DNA from: Chitinophaga pinensis
GTDB taxonomy: Bacteria > Bacteroidota > Bacteroidia > Chitinophagales > Chitinophagaceae
DNA length: 64,000 nucleotides
Direction: 5' to 3'
Assembly: GCA_902167325.1 (NCBI GenBank)
Contig: LR632930.1
Coordinates: forward strand, 5,518,001 to 5,582,000
Below the pieces are notes generated by a model. It was not told the origin of the DNA. It searched no databases and worked only from the letters and a program-made list of their open reading frames with translations. Made by a program: the position numbers and the translations under genes. This document shows, piece after piece, positions 52,901 through 60,810 of this stretch (position 1 is its first letter; each line of letters begins with the position of its first letter).

Positions 52901-53295
52901 GCCGGCGCATACGCCTGCAGCTCAACATTGCACCCATTAAGCTCGATGTTTCGCAGGCAGTGCCACTCGGCCTGATCCTGAACGAGGCTATCACCAACGC
53001 TATTAAGTACGCCTTCCCCGATAACGCGGAAGGCATCATTCACATTACGCTTGAACAGGAAACAGGCGGTCATTACACGCTTACCATTGCCGATAATGGC
53101 AAGGGCCTGCCGCCTGATTTTGATCCGGGACAAAGCCGCTCACTGGGCATGAGCCTCATGGAAGGGCTTAGCAATGATCTCGGCGGACAGTTCAGCATCC
53201 ACAGCCGCCAGGGCACCGTGATTCATATCCGGTTTACGGAAGACACGTTTGCCCACCCGGTATTGTCCATTCACCAGGAAAACATCGCAGTATGA
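49945..53295 (+). CDS. TPR-containing sensor histidine kinase (HisKA_2 type), copy 2
   Basis: The 1116-residue paralogue of the preceding kinase has the same order: signal peptide (ending AHAQ), periplasmic TPR-like repeats, coiled coil, one membrane helix (about 850-872) and HisKA_2/HATPase core. The H-box is at His910/His911 in EIHHRVKNN, and DNGKGLP marks the ATPase. Long blocks of the catalytic region match copy 1, while the repeat region is only moderately similar, so the pair arose by tandem duplication with divergence of the sensor. Four-base overlaps at both ends couple it to copy 1 and to the response regulator. Confidence 0.92.
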   Translation: MSQYRTYGLVLKAWLLTCWLLANGGTAHAQSAAAVREGVITAKSDTQRVSRLLDAGNYYMLKPGEEKADLDSAFYFLERARQLAIRTGYHEKYMWSLYNIGNLWIEMKLPWRAAQLAPSLTTEQEASLYANLCYYYTFKPGEHHYDLDTAIMYGKKSISIGKREKLTAITEDSYQAVAAAYIEGKQLASAVALLPEIPDDNRVQLLHRISYDYMTRNYGRTPRDLDSAIIYAWQSIHLGRKRNDPELEHRSFYVLAYTDIHRGQHTHAKQYIPHLKTTYKGDICMILANWHLNPPFNADSARHYANMAAAAFNAAGNKKGVTRANDLVKAANIVLSTPSRMPASISAAERFRKLTEMGKQYQSGFPAFDLNQLSIAANYLNSALRIADSLRQDTMRIEAWKELSKTHYMMGDTEKGRQYIDHVLAHYQQARNIRMLAYTWVYHANIIRRQRPNYSLIAAAYGKSREYYAAVGDKENEIQTGVEEASYLREDARPDEARALLLALSEKYAGMHPSAYKISRHLAFLAQLRGDMSAALQYAMTGLQQAEHACDTADAKIFLTRLADIYYDLGQHENSIDTYRKVYKNAHNRGVNFDYYAVFALTESLIRHQSPAEALAFVQQVYREHPPTSFYPERLLQGAIAMCYNALGQSDLAEKNFLASIENIDNLRVGDKLYTLLHFNTGKFFLLQKKYTVAAEHLRKAIRFRPDIASVALTNNAHYMLFQCDSALGNFRQAIGHYQLFKYYNDSLFNVSKSRQISELQIQYATEKKDQSLLAQLQEIKLRNQSIQILKRDSLLQQTRLQQAALEQVQITREAERKDQDLLLKEKSMQVLKKQSQNKVSQLKRERLISNVYFGGAALLLVIIALLINGYRLKQKHNRSLKVKQVEIGQKNTSLEKLLTEKEWLLKEIHHRVKNNLQIVMSLLNSQSAYLQNDAALGAIRDSQHRVQAISLIHKKLYQSDNVGVIHMPHYIHELTDYLLDCFGAGRRIRLQLNIAPIKLDVSQAVPLGLILNEAITNAIKYAFPDNAEGIIHITLEQETGGHYTLTIADNGKGLPPDFDPGQSRSLGMSLMEGLSNDLGGQFSIHSRQGTVIHIRFTEDTFAHPVLSIHQENIAV

Positions 53296-55211
53296 ACGAA
53301 AAAGTGTTGATCGTAGAAGATCAGTTTGTAGAAGCCAACGATATCCGGCTCATGCTGGAAAAGAACGGCTACAGGGTATCCGGTATCGCACGCTCGGTAC
53401 CCCAGGCGCAGGAAATGATCCTGCAGGATAAGCCCGACCTCGTGCTGCTCGACATATTCCTCAAAGGCCGGCAAACCGGCATCAACCTCGCCCATGAATT
53501 GCGCGAAGCCAACATTGCATTCATCTATCTCAGTGCCAATTCCAGTCAGGATGTACTCACTGCCGCCAAAGCCACAGAGCCTTACGGTTTTCTCGTGAAG
53601 CCATTCCGGGAAAGGGATGTGCTGGCCACACTGGAAATAGCGCGTTTCCGGCATTTGAACAGCCTCGAATCGCATCTGCGGAGGGAGAAGGTATTGCGTA
53701 AAGCACTCGCACAATTGCAGACCGCAGGCGGCACTACAGAAGAACGGCTGCTGCAGGCCGGTATGGCATTGCAGCCATATATCCCGTTCGAATATCTTTC
53801 CGTCAGCTTCCGGCGCAACGGACAATTTACCCACCTCCGCGACTATCGCCGGATAGGCTTCAACGAGTACCAGGAGCTGGGCCTTCCTGAACTGGGGAAC
53901 ATCACCGGCCAGCAGCCGGAAGCACTGGCTGCTTTGCAGGCTGCACAGTCATGGGAACAATCTGCCATCTTCAATGGTACCGCATTTGTCAGGGAACAGC
54001 GCAACGTACCTTTCCTGCAGCTGCTGGCAAAATCGTTCCGGTTGCAATCATCATTCGTATATCCCTGTCTGCTGCAAAACGGCGATACCTGCCTGCTGCA
54101 CTTCTTCAGTAAAATGCCGGAAGCTTACCTGCCTGTACATCCGGAGATCTGCCAGCGCCAGCGCGATCTGCTGGCAGCACTCATGGAAGACAATTCCAAC
54201 AAATCACCCGCACCCGATAACGCGCCCCCTGTTAAGAAAGCACAGCCTGCGAAAGTGTTTGATGGCATCGTAGGCAGCAGTCATTTACTCCTGAAAGTAT
54301 TCGACCACCTTTCGCAGGTTGCCCCCATCGATACTTCGATACTTATTCTCGGAGAGAGCGGCACCGGTAAGGAAAGGATCGCGGATTGCATTCACCGGCT
54401 GTCTCCCCGGCGCAACAAGCCTTTTGTGAAAGTGAACTGCGCGGCCCTGCCGGCATCGCTCATAGAATCAGAATTGTTCGGCCATGAGAAAGGCGCTTTT
54501 ACCGGTGCGGCCGACCGCAGGATCGGTAAGTTCGAACAGGCCAACGAAGGCACGGTGTTCCTCGACGAGATCGGTGAAATGCCCATAGAGCTGCAGGCAA
54601 AACTATTACGCGTTTTGCAGGAACGGGAGATAGAGCGCCTCGGCAGCAGGGCACCCATTCACATCAACGTGCGCTTTATTGCCGCTACCAACCGCAACCT
54701 CGAAAAAGAAGTGGCAGAAGGCCGCTTCCGCCTCGATCTATATTACCGGCTTAACGTATTCCCGCTTACCCTGCCCGGCCTGCGCGACCGGCTGGAAGAC
54801 CTCCCCGCACTGGTGGCACATTTCATTTCCGTTTTCAACCAGAAAACCGGGAAAAGAATGGCAGGCGTAACCGATAAGGTAATGGCACAATTACAGCAGT
54901 ACCACTGGCCTGGTAATATCCGGGAACTGGAGCACCTGATAGAGCGCAGTATGCTGCTCTGCCGCGGCCCTAACATCGAAGAAGTAGTACTCCCCGGGTT
55001 CCGGGAAACTGCCCATATACCTGCCCCTGTTACCGATAACCGTATCAAGACCATTCATGAAAATGAGCGCGACCATATCCTGAGCGTCCTCAAAAAATGC
55101 AATGGCCGGGTATGGGGAGCGGGTGGCGCCGCAGAACTGCTACAGGTGCCGCCTACCACGCTCCATTCCAAGATGAAAAAGCTGGGAATACGGAAGGAAC
55201 ACTTGCCATAA
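53292..55211 (+). CDS. Sigma54-dependent response regulator (NtrC family)
   Basis: The 639-residue protein has four parts. The receiver (1-120) has the acidic pair Glu9/Asp10, phospho-acceptor Asp54 (LLDIF) and Lys in FLVKPF. A linker/GAF-like region spans about 130-310. The AAA+ domain (about 330-570) carries Walker A GESGTGK near 354-360 and the sigma54-contacting GAFTGA at about 401-406. A Fis-type HTH closes the protein (GGAAELLQVPPTTLHSKMKK). All residues needed for phosphorylation and sigma54 activation are present. It ends the operon with the two TPR kinases, which I infer are its phosphodonors. Target genes are not evident from the window. Confidence 0.95.
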   Translation: MNEKVLIVEDQFVEANDIRLMLEKNGYRVSGIARSVPQAQEMILQDKPDLVLLDIFLKGRQTGINLAHELREANIAFIYLSANSSQDVLTAAKATEPYGFLVKPFRERDVLATLEIARFRHLNSLESHLRREKVLRKALAQLQTAGGTTEERLLQAGMALQPYIPFEYLSVSFRRNGQFTHLRDYRRIGFNEYQELGLPELGNITGQQPEALAALQAAQSWEQSAIFNGTAFVREQRNVPFLQLLAKSFRLQSSFVYPCLLQNGDTCLLHFFSKMPEAYLPVHPEICQRQRDLLAALMEDNSNKSPAPDNAPPVKKAQPAKVFDGIVGSSHLLLKVFDHLSQVAPIDTSILILGESGTGKERIADCIHRLSPRRNKPFVKVNCAALPASLIESELFGHEKGAFTGAADRRIGKFEQANEGTVFLDEIGEMPIELQAKLLRVLQEREIERLGSRAPIHINVRFIAATNRNLEKEVAEGRFRLDLYYRLNVFPLTLPGLRDRLEDLPALVAHFISVFNQKTGKRMAGVTDKVMAQLQQYHWPGNIRELEHLIERSMLLCRGPNIEEVVLPGFRETAHIPAPVTDNRIKTIHENERDHILSVLKKCNGRVWGAGGAAELLQVPPTTLHSKMKKLGIRKEHLP

Positions 55212-55269
55212 TCCGCGATAAGTACAATTATGACCGGCATTAACACAATGGTGCGTAAAGTGTAATACC

Positions 55270-55277
55270 TACTTTTG
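55270..55277 (+). promoter_or_regulatory. -7 box of the flavoprotein gene
   Basis: TACTTTTG matches TAnnTTTG. It ends five bases before the ATG at 55282, so transcription from it would give a leaderless mRNA. No matching -33 element is clear. Confidence 0.45.
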
Positions 55278-55281
55278 CAAC

Positions 55282-56199
55282 ATGGTAGCAAATAGTAGTA
55301 ATTCTTACGAAGTTATAGTGGTAGGCGGTTCATCCGCAGGCCTGAGTGCAGCCCTTACCTTAGGGCGCACCATGCGGCATACGCTTGTGCTCGACGGGGG
55401 CGCTCCACGTAACAAACCGGCCGGGCATGCCCATAACCTCTTCACACGCGATGGTACGCCGCCGGCAGAACTGCTGCGCATTGCCCGGGAGCAGCTGGTA
55501 CCTTATGAAACGGTACAGCTGCAGGAGGCATACGTTACCGCCGCAGCAAAAACGGATAGCGGCTTCCTCCTCACTACGCAGGACGGGGCGAAATATGCTG
55601 CGAAGAAAGTGGTACTCGCCACCGGGGTAAAAGATGATCTTGCTGATATTCCGGGGCTGCGCGGGCTGTGGGGAAACCGTGTGATCCACTGTCCATATTG
55701 CCACGGCTGGGAAGTGCGCCATCAATCCGTATGCGTGATCGCGAATGGCGAAGCGGCTGAACACTACGGCATCACACTTTCCAACTGGCATAGCGATATT
55801 ACGTTCCTCACACAGGGAGAAAGCACTATCAGTGCGGAAACCATCGATAAATTCAAAGAGAAAGGGTATGTGATAAAAACTACTGCCATTGCAACGCTGG
55901 AGGAAAGCGGCATCGGGGTGAAAGTGAAACTGGAAGGTGGGGAAGAACTGACAGTTGGTGCAGTGTATTACCGGCCGGAGAAACTGCGGTTCCACAACTC
56001 ACTGGCAGAACAACTGGGATGTGAACTAAGCCCTGAAGGCGTGGTAACGGTAAACGCAACATTCGAGACTACCGTACCCGGTGTATTTGCTGCCGGAGAC
56101 CTCACGCATCCCGGTCTTCACCAGCTGTACATGGCTGCCATGGGCGGGCACCTTGCAGGAACCAACGCCAACAGGCAGCTTACACAGGAAGCCTGGTAA
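55282..56199 (+). CDS. Thioredoxin-reductase-like NAD(P)/FAD flavoprotein
   Basis: The 305-residue protein has an FAD-binding GGSSAGLSAA motif (15-24), the redox centre CPYC (Cys137, Cys140) in HCPYCHGWEV, and the C-terminal FAD motif FAAGDLTHPG. The NAD(P) site is degenerate (VCVIANGEAAEHY replaces GGGDSA). The HCPYCHGWE form is common in a subgroup whose physiological partner is unknown, so true thioredoxin reductase activity is uncertain. Its stop abuts the stop of the convergent gene. Confidence 0.88.
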   Translation: MVANSSNSYEVIVVGGSSAGLSAALTLGRTMRHTLVLDGGAPRNKPAGHAHNLFTRDGTPPAELLRIAREQLVPYETVQLQEAYVTAAAKTDSGFLLTTQDGAKYAAKKVVLATGVKDDLADIPGLRGLWGNRVIHCPYCHGWEVRHQSVCVIANGEAAEHYGITLSNWHSDITFLTQGESTISAETIDKFKEKGYVIKTTAIATLEESGIGVKVKLEGGEELTVGAVYYRPEKLRFHNSLAEQLGCELSPEGVVTVNATFETTVPGVFAAGDLTHPGLHQLYMAAMGGHLAGTNANRQLTQEAW

Positions 56200-56871
56200 T
56201 TATCTGATGGCAGCCAGTTTGTGAATATCCTTCACTTCGATCACCTTAGATGCATAGCCGTTGCGCGATACTTCGATCATGGCTTTGCCCAGCTCCTGTA
56301 AGGTGCTGGCAAATCCTGGGAAGAGGGATCTGAAGAAAGGGAACATCCAGCCCATATATTTATACGCCTTTAACAGGTGCTTTTGCCCCGGCGTTGCTTT
56401 GAGTAACCCGGGCCTGAAGGCGAACACAGCGCGGAAAGGGAGCTTCATGAGATCGTTCTCCGTTTTACCTTTCACACGTGCCCACATCACGCGGCCCTGC
56501 TCCGAACTGTTGGTACCGGAGCCGGATACGTAACAGAAAGCCATATCAGGATTGCGCTCTGCCAGCATTTCCGCCACATGCAACGTAAGCGTGTAGGTTA
56601 GGCGGTAATACTCCGGCTCGTTCTTGCCCACGGAAGTAACACCGAGGCAGAAGAAGCAGGCATTGTACTCCAACAGCTGATCTGCTATGGGACGGATGTT
56701 GAAGAAATTTTCGTGGATGATCTCCCGCAATTTGGGATGGGTAATTCCGGAAGGGCTCCGGTTGATGATCAATACTTTATCTACATGCGGATTATCAAGG
56801 CATTCCAGCAGAACGCCCTCTCCGACCATTCCGGTGGCGCCCGTGAGGATGACGCTGAGACTTGCAGGCAT
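56200..56871 (-). CDS. NAD(P)-binding Rossmann protein, epimerase/HTATIP2-like
   Basis: The 223-residue protein begins with SVILTGATGMVGEGVL, an NAD(P)-binding loop. It continues with NRSPSG and a FCLGVTSVGKNE segment typical of the small epimerase-like/HTATIP2 group. CYVSGSGTNSSEQGR replaces the standard YxxxK active site, so redox activity on a sugar is doubtful. I start at the ATG at 56871; one at 56901 would add ten residues ahead of the Rossmann fold. Function is unknown. Confidence 0.8.
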   Translation of the reverse strand: MPASLSVILTGATGMVGEGVLLECLDNPHVDKVLIINRSPSGITHPKLREIIHENFFNIRPIADQLLEYNACFFCLGVTSVGKNEPEYYRLTYTLTLHVAEMLAERNPDMAFCYVSGSGTNSSEQGRVMWARVKGKTENDLMKLPFRAVFAFRPGLLKATPGQKHLLKAYKYMGWMFPFFRSLFPGFASTLQELGKAMIEVSRNGYASKVIEVKDIHKLAAIR

Positions 56872-56979
56872 GAGGGGTAGTATTTTATCCGAATGTAACA
56901 CTATTCTGCAGTACTACCTATGATAAACTAACTACGGCTGATATGCCGGATATATCCGTTACCGTGATGCAACCCCATC

Positions 56980-58185
56980 TCAGGCATTGGCAGTGCCGGC
57001 GGAATGAATCCTGCTTCTTCCGATGAAAAGTATCAGCAGTGCGATAAGTGCCGCACCAGCCATACTGGCCGCCATCGGCAATGCCGTATTTTCTTTGAAC
57101 AGGCTAACAAAAACAGAAGCCAATGCACCTGCCCCCATTTGCAGCGCCCCCATCAGGGATGATGCGGTACCCGCATTCCTCGCAAATGGCGCCAGGGATA
57201 ATGCGGCGGTATTCGGGTTCACGAAGCCAAGGGAACTGAGCAGCACGGCCAGTATGGCAATGGTACCGCCAAGGCCCAGCCATCCCTGCCAGGCACCTAC
57301 AGCAAATATGAGCGAGGCAACCGTCATTACAGAAAGTGCAACGGGCAATATCTGCTCACTCCTGTAGCGCCTCAGCAAGAATGTATTTACCTGGCTGGCC
57401 CCGATAAAGCCCACGCTCAATGCGGCAAATACCCATCCATACGCTTTGTCTGACAGGTGGAACACTTCCATGAACACTTTGGGTGAACCGGAAACATAAG
57501 TAAACAAGGCAGAAAATGCCACCGCACCGGTGAGGGTATAGGTATAAAACTGCGGCACCGTCCATACACTCCAGAAATTCTGAATAATGGGCAGCGGCAT
57601 GAGTGACAGCGTGGTATCTGGCTTGTAGCTGTTGGGCAGCCAGAGGATGCATGCCAGCAGCAAAGCAACCCCCATAACTGCCAGTATCGTGAACACAGAA
57701 TGCCAGCCTATGGAACTGGTCACATACCCGCCAATAGTAGGTGCCACCATGGGCGAAGCGCCTACTACCAGCATGAGCAATGCAAATACTTTCGCGTTTT
57801 CATTTACCGGGAAAAGATCGCGCACCATGGCCATAGCGGCCACAGCAGCAGCACAGGAGCCTACCGCCTGGAAGAAGCGCAGGTAGATCAGGCTGTCGAG
57901 CGAGGTGGCGAATACACAGCCAATGGAAGCCGCTATATACAGGAGCAACCCGGCATAGAGGGGTTTCTTCCTCCCAAAACGATCCAGCAGCGGGCCGTAT
58001 AACAACTGGCCAAGGGAAATGCCGATGAAGTAGCTGGAGAGTGTAAGCCCCACTTCCGATACATCCACCCGCAGATCTTTCGCGATGGCGGGGAAGCCGG
58101 GGAGGTACATATCAATCGTAAAGGGACCCAATGCGGTAAGGCTCCCCAGAATGAGGATCAGTGATAAATAAGCAGATCGTTTCAA
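56980..58185 (-). CDS. MFS multidrug exporter, Bcr/CflA type, TTG start
   Basis: The 401-residue protein has twelve hydrophobic helices. The Bcr/CflA signature TIDMYLPGFPAI is near the N-terminus, LYGPLLDRFGRKKPL is in the loop 2-3 position, and AMVRDLF follows. These are proton-driven exporters of drugs such as bicyclomycin. The N-terminus MKRSAYLS fits the family only if the TTG at 58185 is the start: an in-frame stop lies 21 bases upstream, and the first ATG would remove part of helix 1. Confidence 0.9.
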   Translation of the reverse strand: MKRSAYLSLILILGSLTALGPFTIDMYLPGFPAIAKDLRVDVSEVGLTLSSYFIGISLGQLLYGPLLDRFGRKKPLYAGLLLYIAASIGCVFATSLDSLIYLRFFQAVGSCAAAVAAMAMVRDLFPVNENAKVFALLMLVVGASPMVAPTIGGYVTSSIGWHSVFTILAVMGVALLLACILWLPNSYKPDTTLSLMPLPIIQNFWSVWTVPQFYTYTLTGAVAFSALFTYVSGSPKVFMEVFHLSDKAYGWVFAALSVGFIGASQVNTFLLRRYRSEQILPVALSVMTVASLIFAVGAWQGWLGLGGTIAILAVLLSSLGFVNPNTAALSLAPFARNAGTASSLMGALQMGAGALASVFVSLFKENTALPMAASMAGAALIALLILFIGRSRIHSAGTANA

Positions 58186-58307
58186 AGCAAGGATTTGAAA
58201 AATAGTTTACACCAAACAGTTATACACCGTTCAGGACAACATCAGGTAATACAATAAATTTTAAGGCAGATTGTTGGGAAGAATGCCCGCAAAGATAGGA
58301 AATAGTT

Positions 58308-59462
58308 TTAAAACCGGAGCAAAGCATACTCCAGCCCTCTCAGTTCTGCCAGTCCTTTTAACCGGCCAATACCGCTGTAGCCGGGGTAGGTTTGTTTCGC
58401 CAGATCATCCAGCATCTGGTGCCCGTGGTCGGGGCGCATGGGCAATGAAACATTGCGCCTGCGCATGATACCTGTGAGGGCGTGTACCACGGCAAACATG
58501 TCCACATCGCCATCGAGGTGGTTGGCTTCGTAGAAATCGCCGCCGCCATTACGGCGGATGTTACGGAGGTGAATGAAGTGAATCCTGTCTCCCATCCTTT
58601 CCACGATACCGGGCAGGTCATTATCTTCCCGTACGCCGAGGGAGCCGGTGCAGAAGCATAGTCCGTTTGCAGCAACGGGCACTGCATCCAGTATGGCCTG
58701 CAGCTGTGCTTCGGTACTTACAATGCGGGGCAGGCCCAGCAGCGGATAAGGAGGATCATCCGGATGGATGGCGAGGCGGATACCCAATGCTTCGGCTACC
58801 GGCGCCACTTCCCGGAGAAAGGCGAAGAGGTTTTCCTGTAGAATTCCCCCATCAATGCCCTCGTATTGTGCCAGTGCTTGCAGCACTCCTTCGCGGGTAA
58901 AACGCTCGTCGCTTCCGGGGAGGCCCAGCAGGGCATTGTGAAAGAGCGTTTCGCGTTGAGCGGGTGACAGCGTTTTTAGTTTAGCTTCCGCCAGTTTAAT
59001 TTCTATGGGAGAATAATCCCCTTCCGCATGGGGGCGCTTCAGGAGAAAAAGGTCGAAGGCGATGAAGGCCGCACGGTCGTAATACAGAGCGCGGGCACCG
59101 GTAGGCAGTTCGTAATTAATGTCCGTCCGCATCCAGTCCATCACCGGCATAAAGTTATACGTGACTGTTTTAACTCCACATAAAGCGAGGTTGTGCAAAC
59201 TGGCGATATACTGCCGGATGTATTGCTCCACGTTACCCGCGGATTGCTTGATGTGTTCATGTACAGGAAGACTTTCCACTACCGACCAGCGCATACCAGC
59301 CGCTTCGATCAGCGCTTTGCGCTTTTCGATCTCTTCAATGGTCCAGATATCACCCACGGGAATGTGATGTAATGCGGTTACCACTCCGGCACAACCGGCC
59401 TGGTGAATATCGCGCAGACTTACGGGATCGTTAGGCCCGAACCAGCGCATGGTTTGCTCCAT
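58308..59462 (-). CDS. uxuA: Mannonate dehydratase
   Basis: The 384-residue protein starts MEQTMRWFGPNDPVSL, a UxuA hallmark, and shares FHNALLGLPGSDE, RLAIHPDDPPYP, LCFCTGSLG, HLRNI and MRPDHGHQM with the family. It converts D-mannonate to 2-keto-3-deoxygluconate in glucuronate breakdown. An ATG at 59468 is an equally possible start, two residues upstream. No other uronate genes are next to it; it is a single-gene unit here. Confidence 0.95.
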   Translation of the reverse strand: MEQTMRWFGPNDPVSLRDIHQAGCAGVVTALHHIPVGDIWTIEEIEKRKALIEAAGMRWSVVESLPVHEHIKQSAGNVEQYIRQYIASLHNLALCGVKTVTYNFMPVMDWMRTDINYELPTGARALYYDRAAFIAFDLFLLKRPHAEGDYSPIEIKLAEAKLKTLSPAQRETLFHNALLGLPGSDERFTREGVLQALAQYEGIDGGILQENLFAFLREVAPVAEALGIRLAIHPDDPPYPLLGLPRIVSTEAQLQAILDAVPVAANGLCFCTGSLGVREDNDLPGIVERMGDRIHFIHLRNIRRNGGGDFYEANHLDGDVDMFAVVHALTGIMRRRNVSLPMRPDHGHQMLDDLAKQTYPGYSGIGRLKGLAELRGLEYALLRF

Positions 59463-59493
59463 TGGCATGGATGTGGAAATTTAGATGCAACGG

Positions 59494-60714
59494 TTAAGTT
59501 GGAAAATTCTGCCTGAATATCCAAACCGGAAAGGCATTTCCGGCTTCGAAAACGTTTGAAGTTGATGGAAGTGCCATAAAACCATCGGCATGCGTGAGTG
59601 CCCAGAGGTCGCCGGAACCCATATGCGGAATGGGTTGTGCCAGCAGTATAGCCTCAGAAGTAAGGGCGAGCTTAACAGGGATAAAATATTCGAGGGGCCG
59701 GGAGAAAGTGAGTGTTTCGGATAGCAGGGCCGTTACAGGCTGGCGGAGTGGTAAACCAAGGCAGGCTTCCAGCCAGGGGCGGATGTAGCGTGCGTAGTTG
59801 GTCATGACAGATTGCGGGTTCCCCGGAAGGGCAAACACTACGGGTCCTCCCGGCAGCTTTCCGAAGCGGATCAGTTTTCCGGGCTTCTGCCCTATCCCGT
59901 CCACTATGGTTTCCATCCCTGCTTCGGCCAGTATTTCGGGGAGGTGGTTAAACCGCCCGTCGCCCACAGCGCCAGTACAGATGATGACATCGCAGCGGTA
60001 CAGGATGGGGAGCAATTCTTCCGCCATGCGCGGCTTCTCATCTGCCAGGTGCACGATGTCTGCAGGGATGCCCATATCCTGCAAACCGGCGGCCAGACTA
60101 AACACGTTGGACATACGTACCTGGTGGGGTTCCGGTTTGTTCCGTACCTCCACCAGTTCGTTCCCGGTAGCCACCAGCAATACTTTGGGCAAAGCGCTTA
60201 CTTTTACTTCTGCCTTACCCGTTCCGGCAAGGATGCCTATTTCTGCGGGGCCTATCCTGACGCCCGGTTCCAGCAAGGGCTTTCCCGCATGTGCGTCGGT
60301 ACCTTTGCGGTGAATATGCTGCCCCGGTTCGATGCTGCCTGTGATGGTGAATCTCCTGAACCCTTCATGCTCCGTTACTTCCAGCTGATCGAAGGGTACT
60401 ACGGTATCGGTGAGTTCGGGCATTACGGAGCCGCGCATCACTTCCATCCCGTCTGCCAGGTTAGCGAGCTGCAGGCAGGGCATACCCGCCGCCTGAATAC
60501 CTCCGGAGCCAAATACCCGTTGCCCGCGGGCGTAGCTGTCGAATGCGATGGCCAGCCCGTTTACGGTTACGCGGTCATATGGCGGCAGTGGCCTGTCTGC
60601 ATGTACCGTTTCGCCCAATACACGGCCTTCGGCGGCTTCGAGCAGCACGGTAGTAACGCCAAACCCGGGGGCGGCACGCATCATGGCGGAGTAAGCTTCG
60701 GCAACGGTCATCAT
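59494..60714 (-). CDS. moeA: Molybdopterin molybdenumtransferase
   Basis: The 406-residue protein shows the MoeA domain order, with LPPYDRVTVNG-like substrate loop (PPYDR), GSGGI, the MPT-binding VATGNELVE, CTGAVGDG in place of TGGxSxG, and FALPGNPQSVM. MoeA inserts molybdate into adenylylated molybdopterin. The VGDG variant of the central motif is a small departure from the usual form. It is divergent from the receiver-Crp gene; the 96-bp gap between them includes a GC-rich imperfect hairpin. Confidence 0.93.
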   Translation of the reverse strand: MMTVAEAYSAMMRAAPGFGVTTVLLEAAEGRVLGETVHADRPLPPYDRVTVNGLAIAFDSYARGQRVFGSGGIQAAGMPCLQLANLADGMEVMRGSVMPELTDTVVPFDQLEVTEHEGFRRFTITGSIEPGQHIHRKGTDAHAGKPLLEPGVRIGPAEIGILAGTGKAEVKVSALPKVLLVATGNELVEVRNKPEPHQVRMSNVFSLAAGLQDMGIPADIVHLADEKPRMAEELLPILYRCDVIICTGAVGDGRFNHLPEILAEAGMETIVDGIGQKPGKLIRFGKLPGGPVVFALPGNPQSVMTNYARYIRPWLEACLGLPLRQPVTALLSETLTFSRPLEYFIPVKLALTSEAILLAQPIPHMGSGDLWALTHADGFMALPSTSNVFEAGNAFPVWIFRQNFPT

Positions 60715-60810
60715 ATCGGTGGGTTTTACTTACTAAATTTAGCCCATTGCCGCCAATGCGGCAAATCCGCGGCGGCCAACAAATGCGGGAAGGGCTTTGT
60801 TTATTATGGC

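Noticed and set aside
56947..56958. 12-bp palindrome CGGATATATCCG between the epimerase-like and MFS genes
   Set aside because: It is short, occurs once as far as I can see, and no regulator or promoter geometry supports it as an operator.
59812..60810. Long in-frame N-terminal extension of the receiver-Crp protein
   Set aside because: It runs antisense through moeA and gives low-complexity sequence; the receiver domain starts cleanly at the ATG at 60811.
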